From assembly GCF_013294005.1 (NCBI RefSeq), contig NZ_JABSNK010000002.1, forward strand, positions 372,001 to 436,000: a DNA stretch of 64,000 nucleotides. The letters are read 5' to 3'. Under the pieces are notes generated by a model, which was given only the letters and a program-made list of their open reading frames with translations, searched no databases and had not been told where the DNA came from. Positions 18,161 to 28,223 of the stretch are shown piece by piece; within the stretch, counting starts at the first letter, position 1, and each line of letters begins with the position of its first letter. The position numbers and the translations under genes are program-made. This stretch comes from Flavobacterium gelidicaeli. Its GTDB lineage: Bacteria; Bacteroidota; Bacteroidia; Flavobacteriales; Flavobacteriaceae.

Positions 18161-18194
18161 CGGCCTACAGGATATTCCTTGTAGGCCGTTTTTT
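18161..18194 (+). terminator. Rho-independent terminator after the cytochrome c gene
   Basis: CGGCCTACA (18161-18169) pairs with TGTAGGCCG (18180-18188), with a short internal stem, followed by six T. Confidence 0.88.
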
Positions 18195-18235
18195 GTTTTA
18201 GAGTATTACTAATAAATATTATTTATCTTTATAAA

Positions 18236-18706
18236 ATGGAAATAGCCTACATAAAAACCCCGCTCGGTACTGCTATGATTACTGGTGATAAAAATGGAAT
18301 AACAGCTATTACTGTTTCTGATTTAGGGGCCGTTTCTACAGTGATTCCAATAGATTTGCAAGAAGCTGTTCAGCAAATCAATGAATATTTCGAAAATAAA
18401 AGAATCAATTTTACTTTTAAATTAAATCCTAAAGGAACTGATTTCCAAAAAAAAGTTTGGAACAACTTATTGGCTATTCCCCACGGAAAAACGAGAACTT
18501 ATCTAGAACAGGCCAAAAGACTTGGTGATGTGAAGGCCATACGGGCTGTAGCTTCTGCAAATGGTAAAAACCCACTTTGGATTGTTGTTCCGTGTCATAG
18601 AGTCATTGGTTCTGATGGGTCGCTTACTGGCTATGCAGGAGGACTGTGGCGTAAAAAATGGCTTTTGGAACATGAAAACCCTACAAAACAACAAAGTTTG
18701 TTTTAA
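18236..18706 (+). CDS. ogt: Methylated-DNA--[protein]-cysteine S-methyltransferase
   Basis: The 156-residue protein repairs O6-alkylguanine by transferring the alkyl group to its own cysteine. The active site IVVPCHRVIGSDGSLTGYAGG is complete (Cys at about 120). The helix-turn-helix region GKTRTYLEQAKRLGD carries the substitution-tolerant DNA-binding positions. Length fits the short Ogt type without an Ada domain. Confidence 0.94.
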   Translation: MEIAYIKTPLGTAMITGDKNGITAITVSDLGAVSTVIPIDLQEAVQQINEYFENKRINFTFKLNPKGTDFQKKVWNNLLAIPHGKTRTYLEQAKRLGDVKAIRAVASANGKNPLWIVVPCHRVIGSDGSLTGYAGGLWRKKWLLEHENPTKQQSLF

Positions 18707-18825
18707 GCACAACATGGTCATCATTAAATGTAGATTGCTCTTTTTTACTTATATTTGGTAAACTCAACTTAGCAATATACGCTGTCTTTTATAAATTGGA
18801 GAGGTGAGTGTTCAAAATAAAATTT

Positions 18826-19539
18826 ATGATAGAAAAAATCAATCTCAATAATATTCTATTCTTGGATATAGAAACCGTTCCAGAAACCGCTGACTTTAAT
18901 AGTTTAGATTCAGAGATGAAAGCACTTTGGGAAAACAAAACGCAATACCAGCGCAAAGACGAATATACGCCAGGAGATTTTTATGACCGCGCCGGAATTT
19001 GGGCTGAGTTTGGTAAAATTATTTGTATTTCAGTTGGTTATTTTGCGAATAAAGGTGATGTTCGTAATTTTAGAGTAACGTCTTTTTTCGGTGATGAGGT
19101 TACAGTTTTGAAAGATTTTAATAATTTATTAAACAATCATTTTAACCAACCACAACATGTTTTATGTGGCCATAATGCAAAGGAATTTGATATTCCGTTT
19201 TTGGCAAGGCGCATGATTATAAACAAAATTGCAATTCCAAATAAACTCAATCTGTTTGGGAAAAAGCCTTGGGAAATTCCGCATTTAGATACATTAGAAT
19301 TATGGAAGTTTGGCGATTATAAGCATTTTACTTCTTTAAAATTGATGTGTAAAGTGCTTGGCATACCTTCTCCAAAGGGAGATATTGATGGTAGCCAAGT
19401 TGGACATGTGTTTTATGTAGAAAAAGACATTGATCGTATTGTAACCTATTGTGAAAAAGATACCATTGCTGTAGCACAAATATTTCTTCGCTTACGCCAA
19501 GAGGATTTATTAATAGAGGATGAAATTATTCACGTTTAA
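18826..19539 (+). CDS. 3'-5' exonuclease, PolB-exonuclease-like (DnaQ fold)
   Basis: The 237-residue protein has the three acidic exonuclease motifs: ILFLDIETVPET near the start (DxE), HNAKEFDIPFLARR in the middle and YCEKDTIAVAQIFLRL near the end (YCxxD). This is the pattern of stand-alone proteins related to the DNA polymerase B exonuclease domain. I chose the ATG at 18826 (MIEKINLNN) over an in-frame GTG at 18808. It should degrade single-stranded DNA from the 3' end. Confidence 0.88.
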   Translation: MIEKINLNNILFLDIETVPETADFNSLDSEMKALWENKTQYQRKDEYTPGDFYDRAGIWAEFGKIICISVGYFANKGDVRNFRVTSFFGDEVTVLKDFNNLLNNHFNQPQHVLCGHNAKEFDIPFLARRMIINKIAIPNKLNLFGKKPWEIPHLDTLELWKFGDYKHFTSLKLMCKVLGIPSPKGDIDGSQVGHVFYVEKDIDRIVTYCEKDTIAVAQIFLRLRQEDLLIEDEIIHV

Positions 19540-19588
19540 AGTCGTAAGAGTTATTTAATTTACCCTTGAAATCGTTACTTTTACCCAC

Positions 19589-21277
19589 ATGAACAAGCAA
19601 TTACTATCCATAGAAAATTTAGAAATTTCTTTTAAAAAAGAAGGCGTTTACTCTGCTGTGATTAATACAATTAGTTACGATTTAAGAGAAAATGAAATCC
19701 TAGGCATTGTAGGTGAATCAGGATCTGGTAAATCAGTTTCTTCATTAGCAATCATGGGATTGTTGCCAGTAAATATTTCGAAAATAACTAATGGTCAAAT
19801 TCTTTTTGATGGTAAAAATGTTGCCCATTTATCTGATAAGGAATTACAAAACTTAAGAGGAAATGATATAGCGATGATTTTTCAAGAACCAATGAGTTCT
19901 TTGAATCCATCATTAAAATGTGGTTTTCAAGTTCAAGAAATTCTTTTACAGCATACGTCATTATCTAAGTCAGCTTCTAAGGTAGAAACACTGTCGCTTT
20001 TTGAAAAAGTAAAGTTACCAAATCCGGAACTCATTTTTGATAAATATCCTCATGAAATATCAGGTGGACAAAAGCAAAGAGTAATGATTGCTATGGCAAT
20101 TGCATGTAAACCAATGTTGCTTATTGCAGATGAACCTACTACAGCACTTGATGTTACAGTTCAAAAAGAAATCATACAATTATTAAAAGACATACAGCAA
20201 GAAACAGGAATGAGTATTATATTCATTTCTCATGATTTGTCTTTAGTATCTGAAATTGCCCACCGTGTTTTAGTGATGTACAAAGGTCAAATTGTAGAAC
20301 AAGGTGAAGTAAAAAAGATATTCAAAAATCCCGAACATAATTATACAAAAGCTTTAATTGCTTCAAGACCATCGCTAGAGGTGCGTTTAAAAAGACTGCC
20401 TACAATTCAAGATTTTTTGAATAATCAAATTAATACGGAGATTGTATCTCCAGAAGATCGTGCTCAATTTCATGATAAATTATATAAACAAGCCCCTATT
20501 TTAGAAGTTATTAATGTTGAAAAAGAATATTTATCCACAGTAGGTATTTTTGGCAAGAAAATAGGTTTTAAAGCGGTTGACGATGTTAGTTTTAAATTGT
20601 ATGAAGGTGAAACACTAGGTTTAGTGGGAGAAAGCGGCTGTGGGAAATCGACTTTAGGAAATGCAATTTTACAATTAGATAAAGCTACTGCAGGTCAAAT
20701 TCTATACCGAGGTCAGGATATTACAAAGTTAAGTGGAACTGCAATTAAAACTTTGAGAAAAGAAATTCAGATTATTTTTCAAGACCCATATTCGTCACTA
20801 AACCCACGAATTCCTATTGGTAAAGCCATTATGGAACCTATGAAAGTACATGGTTTGCATAAAAATGATAAAGAGAGGAAAGAAAAGACTATTGAAATTC
20901 TTGAAAGAGTAGGTTTAGGAGCTGAATATTTTAATAGATATCCACATGAGTTTTCTGGTGGGCAAAGACAACGAATAGGAATTGCGAGAACAATAGCTTT
21001 ACAGCCTAAATTAATCGTTTGTGACGAATCAGTTTCTGCTTTAGATATTTCAGTCCAAGCGCAAGTCTTGAACCTTTTAAATGAGTTAAAAGAGAATTTT
21101 GGATTTACGTATGTATTTATCTCCCATGATTTGGCTGTAGTGAAATACATGAGTGACCAAGTACTTGTTATGAACAAAGGGAAAATTGAGGAAATGGCTG
21201 ATGCTGACGAATTGTACGCAAACCCTCAAAAAGAATACACTAAGAAGTTAATTGAAGCGATACCAAAAGGGGATTAA
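19589..21277 (+). CDS. Peptide-type ABC transporter, two fused ATP-binding domains
   Basis: The 562-residue protein has two complete nucleotide-binding domains. The first (about 1-260) has Walker A GESGSGKS, signature SGGQKQR and LLIADEPTTALD. The second (about 305-560) has GESGCGKS, SGGQRQR and LIVCDESVSALD. Each is followed by the oligopeptide/dipeptide transporter C-terminal extension, as in YejF/GsiA-type proteins. It should power uptake of peptides or a related solute. The permease and binding protein are not adjacent, which is common in flavobacteria. Confidence 0.93.
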   Translation: MNKQLLSIENLEISFKKEGVYSAVINTISYDLRENEILGIVGESGSGKSVSSLAIMGLLPVNISKITNGQILFDGKNVAHLSDKELQNLRGNDIAMIFQEPMSSLNPSLKCGFQVQEILLQHTSLSKSASKVETLSLFEKVKLPNPELIFDKYPHEISGGQKQRVMIAMAIACKPMLLIADEPTTALDVTVQKEIIQLLKDIQQETGMSIIFISHDLSLVSEIAHRVLVMYKGQIVEQGEVKKIFKNPEHNYTKALIASRPSLEVRLKRLPTIQDFLNNQINTEIVSPEDRAQFHDKLYKQAPILEVINVEKEYLSTVGIFGKKIGFKAVDDVSFKLYEGETLGLVGESGCGKSTLGNAILQLDKATAGQILYRGQDITKLSGTAIKTLRKEIQIIFQDPYSSLNPRIPIGKAIMEPMKVHGLHKNDKERKEKTIEILERVGLGAEYFNRYPHEFSGGQRQRIGIARTIALQPKLIVCDESVSALDISVQAQVLNLLNELKENFGFTYVFISHDLAVVKYMSDQVLVMNKGKIEEMADADELYANPQKEYTKKLIEAIPKGD

Positions 21278-21360
21278 ACAAGGCATGTGCTTTGATTGTC
21301 TTAATGAAATCTAGAAGTATTAATGAGTAATTAATCTAAAACCAATGTATTATAATCAAA

Positions 21361-21388
21361 AAAAGCCTCACAATAATGTGAGGCTTTT
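21361..21388. terminator. Bidirectional terminator between the ABC ATPase and the M4 protease
   Basis: AAAAGCCTCAC (21361-21371) pairs with GTGAGGCTTTT (21378-21388) around a six-base loop, with T-runs on both strands. The flanking genes converge here. Confidence 0.88.
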
Positions 21389-21407
21389 CTATTATAAATT
21401 TAAAATT

Positions 21408-24400
21408 TTAGTTTTTGTAAATCTTTTTTGTTGTGGTTTTTTGTCCGTCATTTACTTCAATGATATATACACCAGCATCCAATTGGCTGACATTAATTTC
21501 ATTTTTAGAAAGTGTACCTGAACCTACCATTTGTCCTAAAAGATTGAGTATTCTATAGTCTCCTTTTCTTTGATCTGTCATTTGTACATTTAGGTAACTA
21601 TTGACAGGGTTAGGATACATCGAAAGGTCAGAAATGGAAGGTTCATCCCCTAATTCAGTGCTATTATTCAAACTAGTGAAACTAGTGATTGTGTTTCCGC
21701 CAATATTTACAGTATAATCTTCTACTTCACCATAAGAAAAAGTTTCACATGCTGTTGGGGCTGCATTATATTTCATAGCTACTCTCATACGTGTTGTTCC
21801 AGCTAAAGCAGAAGTAGGAACTGTAAATGTACTTGATAAATTTGCGCTGCTAGAAGAGGATCCTGTTACTGCTTCCTCTGAAGTTTCAAAACTTCCATTT
21901 TGATTGTAATCAATCCAGACCTTCCAATATTCAGTATAGGATGATCCACTAAATCCAGCACTAAATATAATAGTATTAGATCCATATGGTAAGTTTCCTA
22001 CTTGAGAAGTAAAGTTTCCGTATCCTGCATTTGCTCCAGTAGTATTTGCAATACCACCTATGCTAACATAATCAATATATTCATCAGTAGCTGAATTTCC
22101 TTTGCTTGTGCAATAGGTCAAAGATGTAGTTTTAGGCGTTACAGTAACTGCGTTACTCGCTGCAGAGACATTGCCAGCAAGATCTTTAGCTTTTACAGTA
22201 TAAATGTAAGCCGTACCAGTTGTTAATCCTGTTACTGAATAAGTAGTAGTAGTAACAGTTGCTTTTAATGTTGATCCTTGATAAACATCGTATCCTGTTA
22301 CAGCTACATTGTCAGTTGCTGCATTCCATGATAATGTTGTTGTTGTAGCAGTTGTTCCTGATGCCGCTAAACTTGTTGGCGCTGTTGGTGCAGTAGTGTC
22401 ACTAGATCCGTTAGTTATATTTACGGTATAGTCTTCAACTTCTCCATATGAAAACGCCTCACATGCAGTAGGAATTGCATTATATTTCATTGAAACCCTC
22501 ATTCGAGTTTCTCCGCTTTTTGCAGTGTTAGGAACTGTAAATGTTCCAGTAACTGGAGTCGTTTTAGATGCTGTTTTACTCCATACCAATTCTCCAGAAT
22601 CTGAAAAATCTCCATTTTGATTGTAATCAATCCATACAGCATATCCTTCATCGTAGCTTGTCCCAGGCCATGCTGGAGTAATTGTAATCGTATTTGAACT
22701 ACTTTTTGCTAATGTTGTTGAAGTAGCTGTGTAATCACTGTATCCGGTTCCGCCCGTTGATGTTTTATTAATTGTACCCAAAGCTACTTTACTAATGTAT
22801 TCATCTGATACACTATTTCCTTTTGAAGCACAATATGCGGTTTCTCCATACGCAGCACCAACTCCAATTGCATAAAATGCATTTGTTGTAGCGATTACTT
22901 CTGCAGATCCTGCGCCATATAATTCAACCGCAGATTGTATTCCATATGTTCTTGCATTTGCAAAAGTTGAATTGGCAGAAAGGTAAACACTTTCTATTCG
23001 ATAAGCTATTTTTGCTGCTTTGTCTATATTTATACCAGTAACCGCGTAAGTGTTTCCAATATCATTTGTTCCAGATTTTCCAACAGCTAAGATGTAAAAC
23101 CAATGATTCAAAACACCACTATTTGTATGTACACCACAATAATCATTAGCTTTTGCAGGAGTACAATTCACGTTTATCCAGTTTGTTCCTCCATAAGTAT
23201 CTGGTTGCCCTTCTGATTTTGGATTACTCATAGAACGTAAAGCTGCATGACCGGATCTTCTTTCAATATCTTCTCCTATTAGCCATGTATTTTTAGTTGG
23301 TGCTGCATAATATTCAATACATGCTCCCCATATATCTGAGAATGCTTCATTCATTGCGCCCGATTCTTTTTGATAGGCTAAATTTGCAGTTTTTTCGCAA
23401 ATTGCATGGCCTATTTCATGTGCGGCTACATCAATTGATGTCAATACATCAAAATAAGTACCACTACCATCTCCATAAGTCATTACACTACCGTTCCAGT
23501 AAGCATTGTCATAAGCATTGTCGTAATGTACATAGCTCTTTATCGCTGCTCCTGCATTGTCAAAACTGTTTCGCCCATGTACAGTTGACCAATAATCATA
23601 TGTTTTTTCTGCTCCCCAGTGTGCGTCTAGAGCACCATTATCTTTATTTGTATTATCAAATTCAGCACTAGTCCAGTTATTATCGTTATCAGTAAAGTTT
23701 ACTGCACTATTATAATTGGTGCTTTTATTCATATTGAAGGTTTGTATACCTTTACCACGAGTTGCATCAGATAAAATATAGCTAGACCCGCTTAATTGAG
23801 TTTGGATGCTTTGTGTTCCACTATAACGTGTAGCAGCATTTGCAGCAACAAAACTTGTGTTTTTGTCAGTAATTGTACTTAAAGCGTTTTTATTGTGGCT
23901 GTATTTTTCTATGTGTTTTATTCTAGCATTGTAAAATAACGCTTCGCCCGTATTTGCGTCAATGTATAGATCCCCTCTACTAATTGGACTGGTTGCATAA
24001 ATGTCAAATTTATATGCTAGTGTTATTTTTTGTCCCTCTTTTTTTGTTTTCTTTTGATCCATATCTGGAAGAAATACTAGTTCACCCTCAGGTTTAATGT
24101 ATCCAATTTCTGCAGCACTTTCAGGATTTTCCCAAAGATATTTTGAAGCTCCTATTTGATTTAATGCTTTTTGAAATGCAGTTTCTTTTGATATAGCTGG
24201 AATAATATTTGCATTTTGAGTATCATAATACTCACCACTCATTGAGGTTATTTTACCGCTTTTTGAATGTAAAGTATAAGTTGCAAATTCAACTTTTACA
24301 CCTTGATGGCTTAATTGGTATTTTTCATGCAAGAAGCCAGATTTATCTGTTTCTGCTTTGATTTGAGAAAATTTTGAATCATTTGTTATCCCTAACTGTT

Positions 24401-24590
24401 CTTGTAATATTTTTTGTGAGTCACTGGTTTTATAGGTTGATTTTTCAGTGAACACAATTAGAGAAGGTTTGCCATTTTCATTGGTAATTTTCTCTTTTAC
24501 ATTTTTGTTTGTTTCCTGACCTCGTGCTTCAAAAGCCAAAAAGGAAACCGTTATGGCAAGAGCCATTTTTCCTAGTAATTTTGTTTTCAT
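21408..24590 (-). CDS. T9SS-exported M4 (thermolysin) family metalloprotease
   Basis: The 1060-residue secreted protease has several parts: a signal peptide; an FTP/PepSY propeptide (about 40-230); a thermolysin catalytic domain (about 250-590) with zinc ligands [12 protein letters not shown] (His391, His395) and [12 protein letters not shown] (Glu415); a GEVED domain (about 595-735); a fibronectin type III domain (about 740-825); a second GEVED domain (about 828-965); and a C-terminal T9SS type A sorting domain (about 985-1060) with [10 protein letters not shown] and [10 protein letters not shown]. It should be secreted or surface-anchored and digest extracellular protein. The two GEVED domains are near copies. 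Confidence 0.96.
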   Translation of the reverse strand: MKTKLLGKMALAITVSFLAFEARGQETNKNVKEKITNENGKPSLIVFTEKSTYKTSDSQKILQEQLGITNDSKFSQIKAETDKSGFLHEKYQLSHQGVKVEFATYTLHSKSGKITSMSGEYYDTQNANIIPAISKETAFQKALNQIGASKYLWENPESAAEIGYIKPEGELVFLPDMDQKKTKKEGQKITLAYKFDIYATSPISRGDLYIDANTGEALFYNARIKHIEKYSHNKNALSTITDKNTSFVAANAATRYSGTQSIQTQLSGSSYILSDATRGKGIQTFNMNKSTNYNSAVNFTDNDNNWTSAEFDNTNKDNGALDAHWGAEKTYDYWSTVHGRNSFDNAGAAIKSYVHYDNAYDNAYWNGSVMTYGDGSGTYFDVLTSIDVAAHEIGHAICEKTANLAYQKESGAMNEAFSDIWGACIEYYAAPTKNTWLIGEDIERRSGHAALRSMSNPKSEGQPDTYGGTNWINVNCTPAKANDYCGVHTNSGVLNHWFYILAVGKSGTNDIGNTYAVTGINIDKAAKIAYRIESVYLSANSTFANARTYGIQSAVELYGAGSAEVIATTNAFYAIGVGAAYGETAYCASKGNSVSDEYISKVALGTINKTSTGGTGYSDYTATSTTLAKSSSNTITITPAWPGTSYDEGYAVWIDYNQNGDFSDSGELVWSKTASKTTPVTGTFTVPNTAKSGETRMRVSMKYNAIPTACEAFSYGEVEDYTVNITNGSSDTTAPTAPTSLAASGTTATTTTLSWNAATDNVAVTGYDVYQGSTLKATVTTTTYSVTGLTTGTAYIYTVKAKDLAGNVSAASNAVTVTPKTTSLTYCTSKGNSATDEYIDYVSIGGIANTTGANAGYGNFTSQVGNLPYGSNTIIFSAGFSGSSYTEYWKVWIDYNQNGSFETSEEAVTGSSSSSANLSSTFTVPTSALAGTTRMRVAMKYNAAPTACETFSYGEVEDYTVNIGGNTITSFTSLNNSTELGDEPSISDLSMYPNPVNSYLNVQMTDQRKGDYRILNLLGQMVGSGTLSKNEINVSQLDAGVYIIEVNDGQKTTTKKIYKN

Positions 24591-25106
24591 TTTTTGTAGG
24601 TTATATTAATATTAAAATTTGGGCAATCAAATTTAACAAAATATTTACAAAAAACTCACATTTTGAGTGATTTAGTTGGGATTAAATTAACATAAAGATA
24701 ATTTTAATTGATTTTTATAGGAAGAATGAGGGTTGAGCGATGTTTTTAATTAATTGATGAAATTAAGTTTTTTCTTAAGTAAGTAATAGTTTCTAGTAAT
24801 TTATATTTCAGTTAGTTAATAGTAAAAAGGGTGTTAATGTAAATTATACTCTAAATAATTATAATTCAACCTGATTTTAGTCATAGTTAACTTAGTTGAG
24901 GTTCAATAGTAGTTCTACATACTACTCGAACTGATAATTAAATTTTTTTATAAAAAGTTTTAGTATTTATGATTTCTAAAAGAAATAGCATTTCTTTTAG
25001 AAATGAGGTTTTGATTTTATAGTAAAATAATTGTGAACATTCATACATTTTTAAATGTCTATTTTTTACTCAATTTAAAATTTAGTAGCTTTTTAATTAT
25101 TAGATA
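24591..25106. other. AT-rich upstream region of the M4 protease gene with promoter and double palindrome
   Basis: No gene was seen here. TAAATTTG on the minus strand (24628-24635) fits the -7 box for the protease. At 24972-25004 a perfect 15-bp inverted repeat with loop AGC is built from two copies of ATTTCTWWWAGAAAT, each itself palindromic, 18 bases apart. This could be an operator or a cruciform. Confidence 0.55.
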
Positions 25107-25142
25107 AACAAATAGGCTGTTCATTTGAACAGCCTATTTGTT
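25107..25142 (-). terminator. Terminator after the Lgt-like/radical SAM operon
   Basis: A perfect 16-bp stem (25107-25122 with 25127-25142) has loop ATTT. It lies 78 bases past the stop of the small membrane protein gene and so closes that minus-strand operon. Confidence 0.85.
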
Positions 25143-25219
25143 GTTTTAAGTAAGCGAAGTAACTTTTACACTGCTTATGTCAATTAGTATTTTAAGAAAT
25201 GTTTTCTATTATAATTGAA

Positions 25220-25417
25220 TTAAGCCATCATACTTCCACATATTCCCAATCCTATTAGTAAATACAGAGCGGATAAAATATAAAATACTTTTGCTGCCTT
25301 AGCGTTATTTTTTTGTAGCCCAAACCCAATTAATGTTAAAACCACAGGAGGCCCCACCATAATTAATGCTATTATGACTACTATACCATTTAAGTTCCCT
25401 ACCTCTAACTGTATCAT
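25220..25417 (-). CDS. Small two-helix membrane protein of the radical SAM/Lgt-like operon
   Basis: The 65-residue protein consists almost entirely of two membrane helices (about 10-32 and 43-62) joined by a short loop QKNNAKAAK. No family is recognised. Its ATG overlaps the end of the radical SAM gene by four bases, so it is translationally coupled. It may anchor the radical SAM enzyme to the membrane, an inference from operon position alone. Confidence 0.7.
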   Translation of the reverse strand: MIQLEVGNLNGIVVIIALIMVGPPVVLTLIGFGLQKNNAKAAKVFYILSALYLLIGLGICGSMMA

Positions 25418-26808
25418 ATTTGTTGCTTTCTAAGTCCTTCTAATCGTTCTTTTTTATCGTCTCTATAAAATAAATTCATGGTTTCAAAAGGAATGATTTT
25501 GTTGTCTTTATCAACAATGTGAACACATGATTTTTTTATTGCTCTTACATCAAAATTATAAGCGTCTATAAATTGCATAATTATAATGCGAAACAGATTG
25601 TCGTATCCTAGATTTGGAGCTTCAATATTAGGCAAACAGCACAAGATTGATTTTAAGTTTTCTTCGGCTACAGTTACTGAATTACCTGTACTGAACAATT
25701 CTATCATTTTACCGTGTAGCACATCATCTTGTTCATAGATAATAGTGTTTTTGCTATTATCTAATAAGTCATTTGGATTGATGTACCGAGTTAATGGAAA
25801 AACTTCTTCTCCTAATTTTAATGCGTATCCCATAACTAAAGCATCAGGATTACATGGTACAGGCAACAAATCATCAGGGTTAAAAATGGATGTTTGTTCT
25901 AGAATTTTTCGTCTTACTTCCGTCAAAGTCATTCTGTCGGTTTCTGGATTGAAATTTTCTAATCGTCCTGCAATTTGTGTAGGCTGAAAAGTGACGCCGC
26001 GAATGCATTTTTGCTTTAAAGCGAATTCGATTATTTTTCCAATTTCGGAGTCATTTAATCCTTTTTGTAAAGTAACAACTAAGGTAGTAGAAAGATTAAG
26101 TTCATTCAGATTTTCAATGGCTTGTTTTCGAATGTCATTTAATTCGGCTCCTCTTAATTCTTTTAAAACACTATTTTCAAAAGAATCAAATTGTAAATAA
26201 ATTTCAAAATCAGGGGCATAAGTACTTAATTGTTTTGCAAATTCTTTGTCTTTGGCAATTTTAATCCCATTAGTATTTAACATTAAATGCTTAATTGGAA
26301 GTGATTTTGCATAATCTAAAATCTCAAAAAACTGTGGATGAATCGTGGGTTCTCCGCCACTTATTTGTACAACATCAGGTTCTTTTTCGTTTCGAACGAT
26401 GGTGTCAAGCATGGCTTTTACTTCGTCCAACGTTCTGTGTCTTCCATAAGTAGGTGAGGAGCCGGCGTAACAAGTAGGGCAGCTTAAATTACATCTATCC
26501 GTGATTTCAACAACAGTTAAACAAGAATGCTGCTCATGATCGGGACATAAACCACAATCGTAAGGACAGCCATAATCCGTTTTTGTATTAAATTTGTATG
26601 GCGTCTCAGAGGGTTTATTATAATTTCGGATGTTCTTATAATAAGGAATATCATCTGCAATTAATACTTTAGAATTTCCGTGTTCTGGACATCTTTTAAG
26701 CATGTAAACATTGTCGTCTTGAAAAACAATTTTTGCATCAATACGTTTTAAGCATTCCGGACATAAGCTTAAAGTGAAATCGTAATAAGTATAATCTCTA
26801 ACTGGCAT
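25414..26808 (-). CDS. Radical SAM enzyme of the MJ0619/Tes (tetraether lipid synthase-like) type
   Basis: The 464-residue enzyme has the radical SAM cluster motif CNLSCPTC (Cys106, 110, 113). It also has a Cys-rich N-terminus as in the MJ0619/Tes family (COG1964): CPEC (16, 19), CPEHG (40), and GCPYDCGLCPDH (81, 85, 88), followed by Cys96. The C-terminus has the family-like KKSCVHIVDKDNKIIPF and NLFYRDD, though the usual Cys of the PFC motif is Glu here. In archaea Tes joins lipid tails by C-C bond formation. A lipid substrate is inferred from this and from the overlapping Lgt-like gene. It overlaps both neighbours. Confidence 0.85.
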   Translation of the reverse strand: MPVRDYTYYDFTLSLCPECLKRIDAKIVFQDDNVYMLKRCPEHGNSKVLIADDIPYYKNIRNYNKPSETPYKFNTKTDYGCPYDCGLCPDHEQHSCLTVVEITDRCNLSCPTCYAGSSPTYGRHRTLDEVKAMLDTIVRNEKEPDVVQISGGEPTIHPQFFEILDYAKSLPIKHLMLNTNGIKIAKDKEFAKQLSTYAPDFEIYLQFDSFENSVLKELRGAELNDIRKQAIENLNELNLSTTLVVTLQKGLNDSEIGKIIEFALKQKCIRGVTFQPTQIAGRLENFNPETDRMTLTEVRRKILEQTSIFNPDDLLPVPCNPDALVMGYALKLGEEVFPLTRYINPNDLLDNSKNTIIYEQDDVLHGKMIELFSTGNSVTVAEENLKSILCCLPNIEAPNLGYDNLFRIIIMQFIDAYNFDVRAIKKSCVHIVDKDNKIIPFETMNLFYRDDKKERLEGLRKQQI

Positions 26809-27538
26809 TTTTGAATAAATTTAAAATTGTTTTGTAATAATAAATGTAGCAAATTATACTTAAGATTTGTATAGAACTTAAACCAAATGTAAAAAAAGTA
26901 TTAGGTTTTAGGAATTCAATGAAAAAACGGAATCCAAAATAAGAAATCATGAAATATTGAAAGAGTAATCCGTTTTGTAATTTTTTTCTTTTTAGAACGG
27001 TTAGAAAGTAGAATAGAACGGCGAGAAATACCAATTCATACAAGGCCAAAGGATGCCTTTGTAGACCATCTCCTAAATTCATTCCCAGAAAAAAAGTGGT
27101 TTCTTTTCCGTACGTAAACTCATTTGTGCCTGATAAAAAGCAGCCAATTCGACCAATGAAAATACCCAAAATTATTGGGAAAACAAATAAGTCTCCTGAA
27201 GACTCTTTCTCTCCAATAATTTTTTTAGCTAGTTCCACTCCAAGTAGGCCTCCAAACAATCCGCCCATAATTGTCTTATAGTTCAATAAATCAATAAAAG
27301 ACGGTAATGAGGTTGGTAAAATAGGGTTCTCTAAAAAGCCAAAAATTCTTGACCCTAAGAAAGCGCCTATAGTTGCACCAAGAATTATGGAGAGTCTGTT
27401 GGTTGTTTGTATTGAATCAGTGGTTTTTTTTCTTCTAAAAAGATAATACCGATAGCCAATAAAAAAGGCTAGGTATTCAAAAACAAGATGAATATTTATT
27501 TTGTAACCTAAAACAATGGGATCAAAAGGAATATTCAT
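26798..27538 (-). CDS. Divergent prolipoprotein diacylglyceryl transferase (Lgt)-like membrane protein
   Basis: The 246-residue membrane protein has about seven helices. It keeps Lgt marks: GRIG (129-132, against GRLGNFINGE), RHPLALYE (161-168, against RHPSQLYE) and a GGLFGG loop (92-97). The His of the canonical HGG motif is Met here, and the Asn of GRLGN is Cys. It is therefore a paralogue rather than the housekeeping enzyme. Lgt moves diacylglycerol from phosphatidylglycerol to a cysteine; this protein may use another lipid or acceptor. It overlaps the radical SAM gene by 11 bases. Confidence 0.82.
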   Translation of the reverse strand: MNIPFDPIVLGYKINIHLVFEYLAFFIGYRYYLFRRKKTTDSIQTTNRLSIILGATIGAFLGSRIFGFLENPILPTSLPSFIDLLNYKTIMGGLFGGLLGVELAKKIIGEKESSGDLFVFPIILGIFIGRIGCFLSGTNEFTYGKETTFFLGMNLGDGLQRHPLALYELVFLAVLFYFLTVLKRKKLQNGLLFQYFMISYFGFRFFIEFLKPNTFFTFGLSSIQILSIICYIYYYKTILNLFKNAS

Positions 27539-27566
27539 CTTATAAGTTTATACAAAAAGGTTGTTT

Positions 27567-28223
27567 TTAATCTATTTGCATCTCTGGAATATCTCCTTCA
27601 ATAATTAAATCAGCTTCAGTTGCTGCAATTATGTGATCTACTGATACGCCAGGAGCTCTTTCTAGTAATTTAAAACCTTTTGGAGTTATTTCTAATACGG
27701 CAAGTTCAGTCACTACTTTTTTTACACAACCTACACCAGTTAATGGTAAGCTGCATTTTTTAAGGATTTTTGATTCACCTTTTTTGTTAACATGCATCAT
27801 GGCAACAATAATATTTTCGGCAGAGGCTACGAGATCCATTGCGCCACCCATTCCTTTTACCATTTTCCCTGGAATTTTCCAGTTAGCGATATCGCCATTT
27901 TCGGCTACTTCCATAGCACCAAGAATAGTTAAGTCAACTTTTTGTGAACGAATCATTCCAAAACTCAAAGCAGAATCAAAGAAGGATGCGCCTGCTAAGG
28001 TGGTTATGGTTTGTTTTCCAGCGTTAATGATGTCTGCGTCTTCCTCTCCTTCAAATGGGAATGGACCCATGCCCAGAACACCGTTCTCGCTTTGAAATTC
28101 AACAGCGATATCATTACGTACATAATTAGCAACTAAGGTAGGGATTCCGATTCCTAAGTTTACGTAATATCCGTCTTTAACTTCTTTAGCTATTCGTTTT
28201 GCGATTTCTTCTTTTCCTAACAT
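27567..28223 (-). CDS. scoB: 3-oxoacid CoA-transferase subunit B
   Basis: The 218-residue beta subunit has the family sequence GIGIPTLVANYV and the catalytic glutamate region FQSENGVLGMGPFP. LTGVGCVKKVVTELAV lies near the C-terminus. With subunit A it exchanges CoA between succinyl-CoA and acetoacetate or a similar acid. I chose the ATG at 28223 (MLGKEEIAKRIA, the usual start). The frame is open to 28265, but the extra codons fall in a repeat-like sequence related to the GxxExxY flanks. The Lgt-like gene starts 28 bases downstream. Confidence 0.95.
   Translation of the reverse strand: MLGKEEIAKRIAKEVKDGYYVNLGIGIPTLVANYVRNDIAVEFQSENGVLGMGPFPFEGEEDADIINAGKQTITTLAGASFFDSALSFGMIRSQKVDLTILGAMEVAENGDIANWKIPGKMVKGMGGAMDLVASAENIIVAMMHVNKKGESKILKKCSLPLTGVGCVKKVVTELAVLEITPKGFKLLERAPGVSVDHIIAATEADLIIEGDIPEMQID

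Noticed and set aside
20779..21177. Minus-strand frame of 132 codons
   Set aside because: It is antisense to the second ATP-binding domain of the ABC protein.
23297..23671. Plus-strand frame of 124 codons
   Set aside because: It lies entirely opposite the M4 protease catalytic domain and has no protein-like features.
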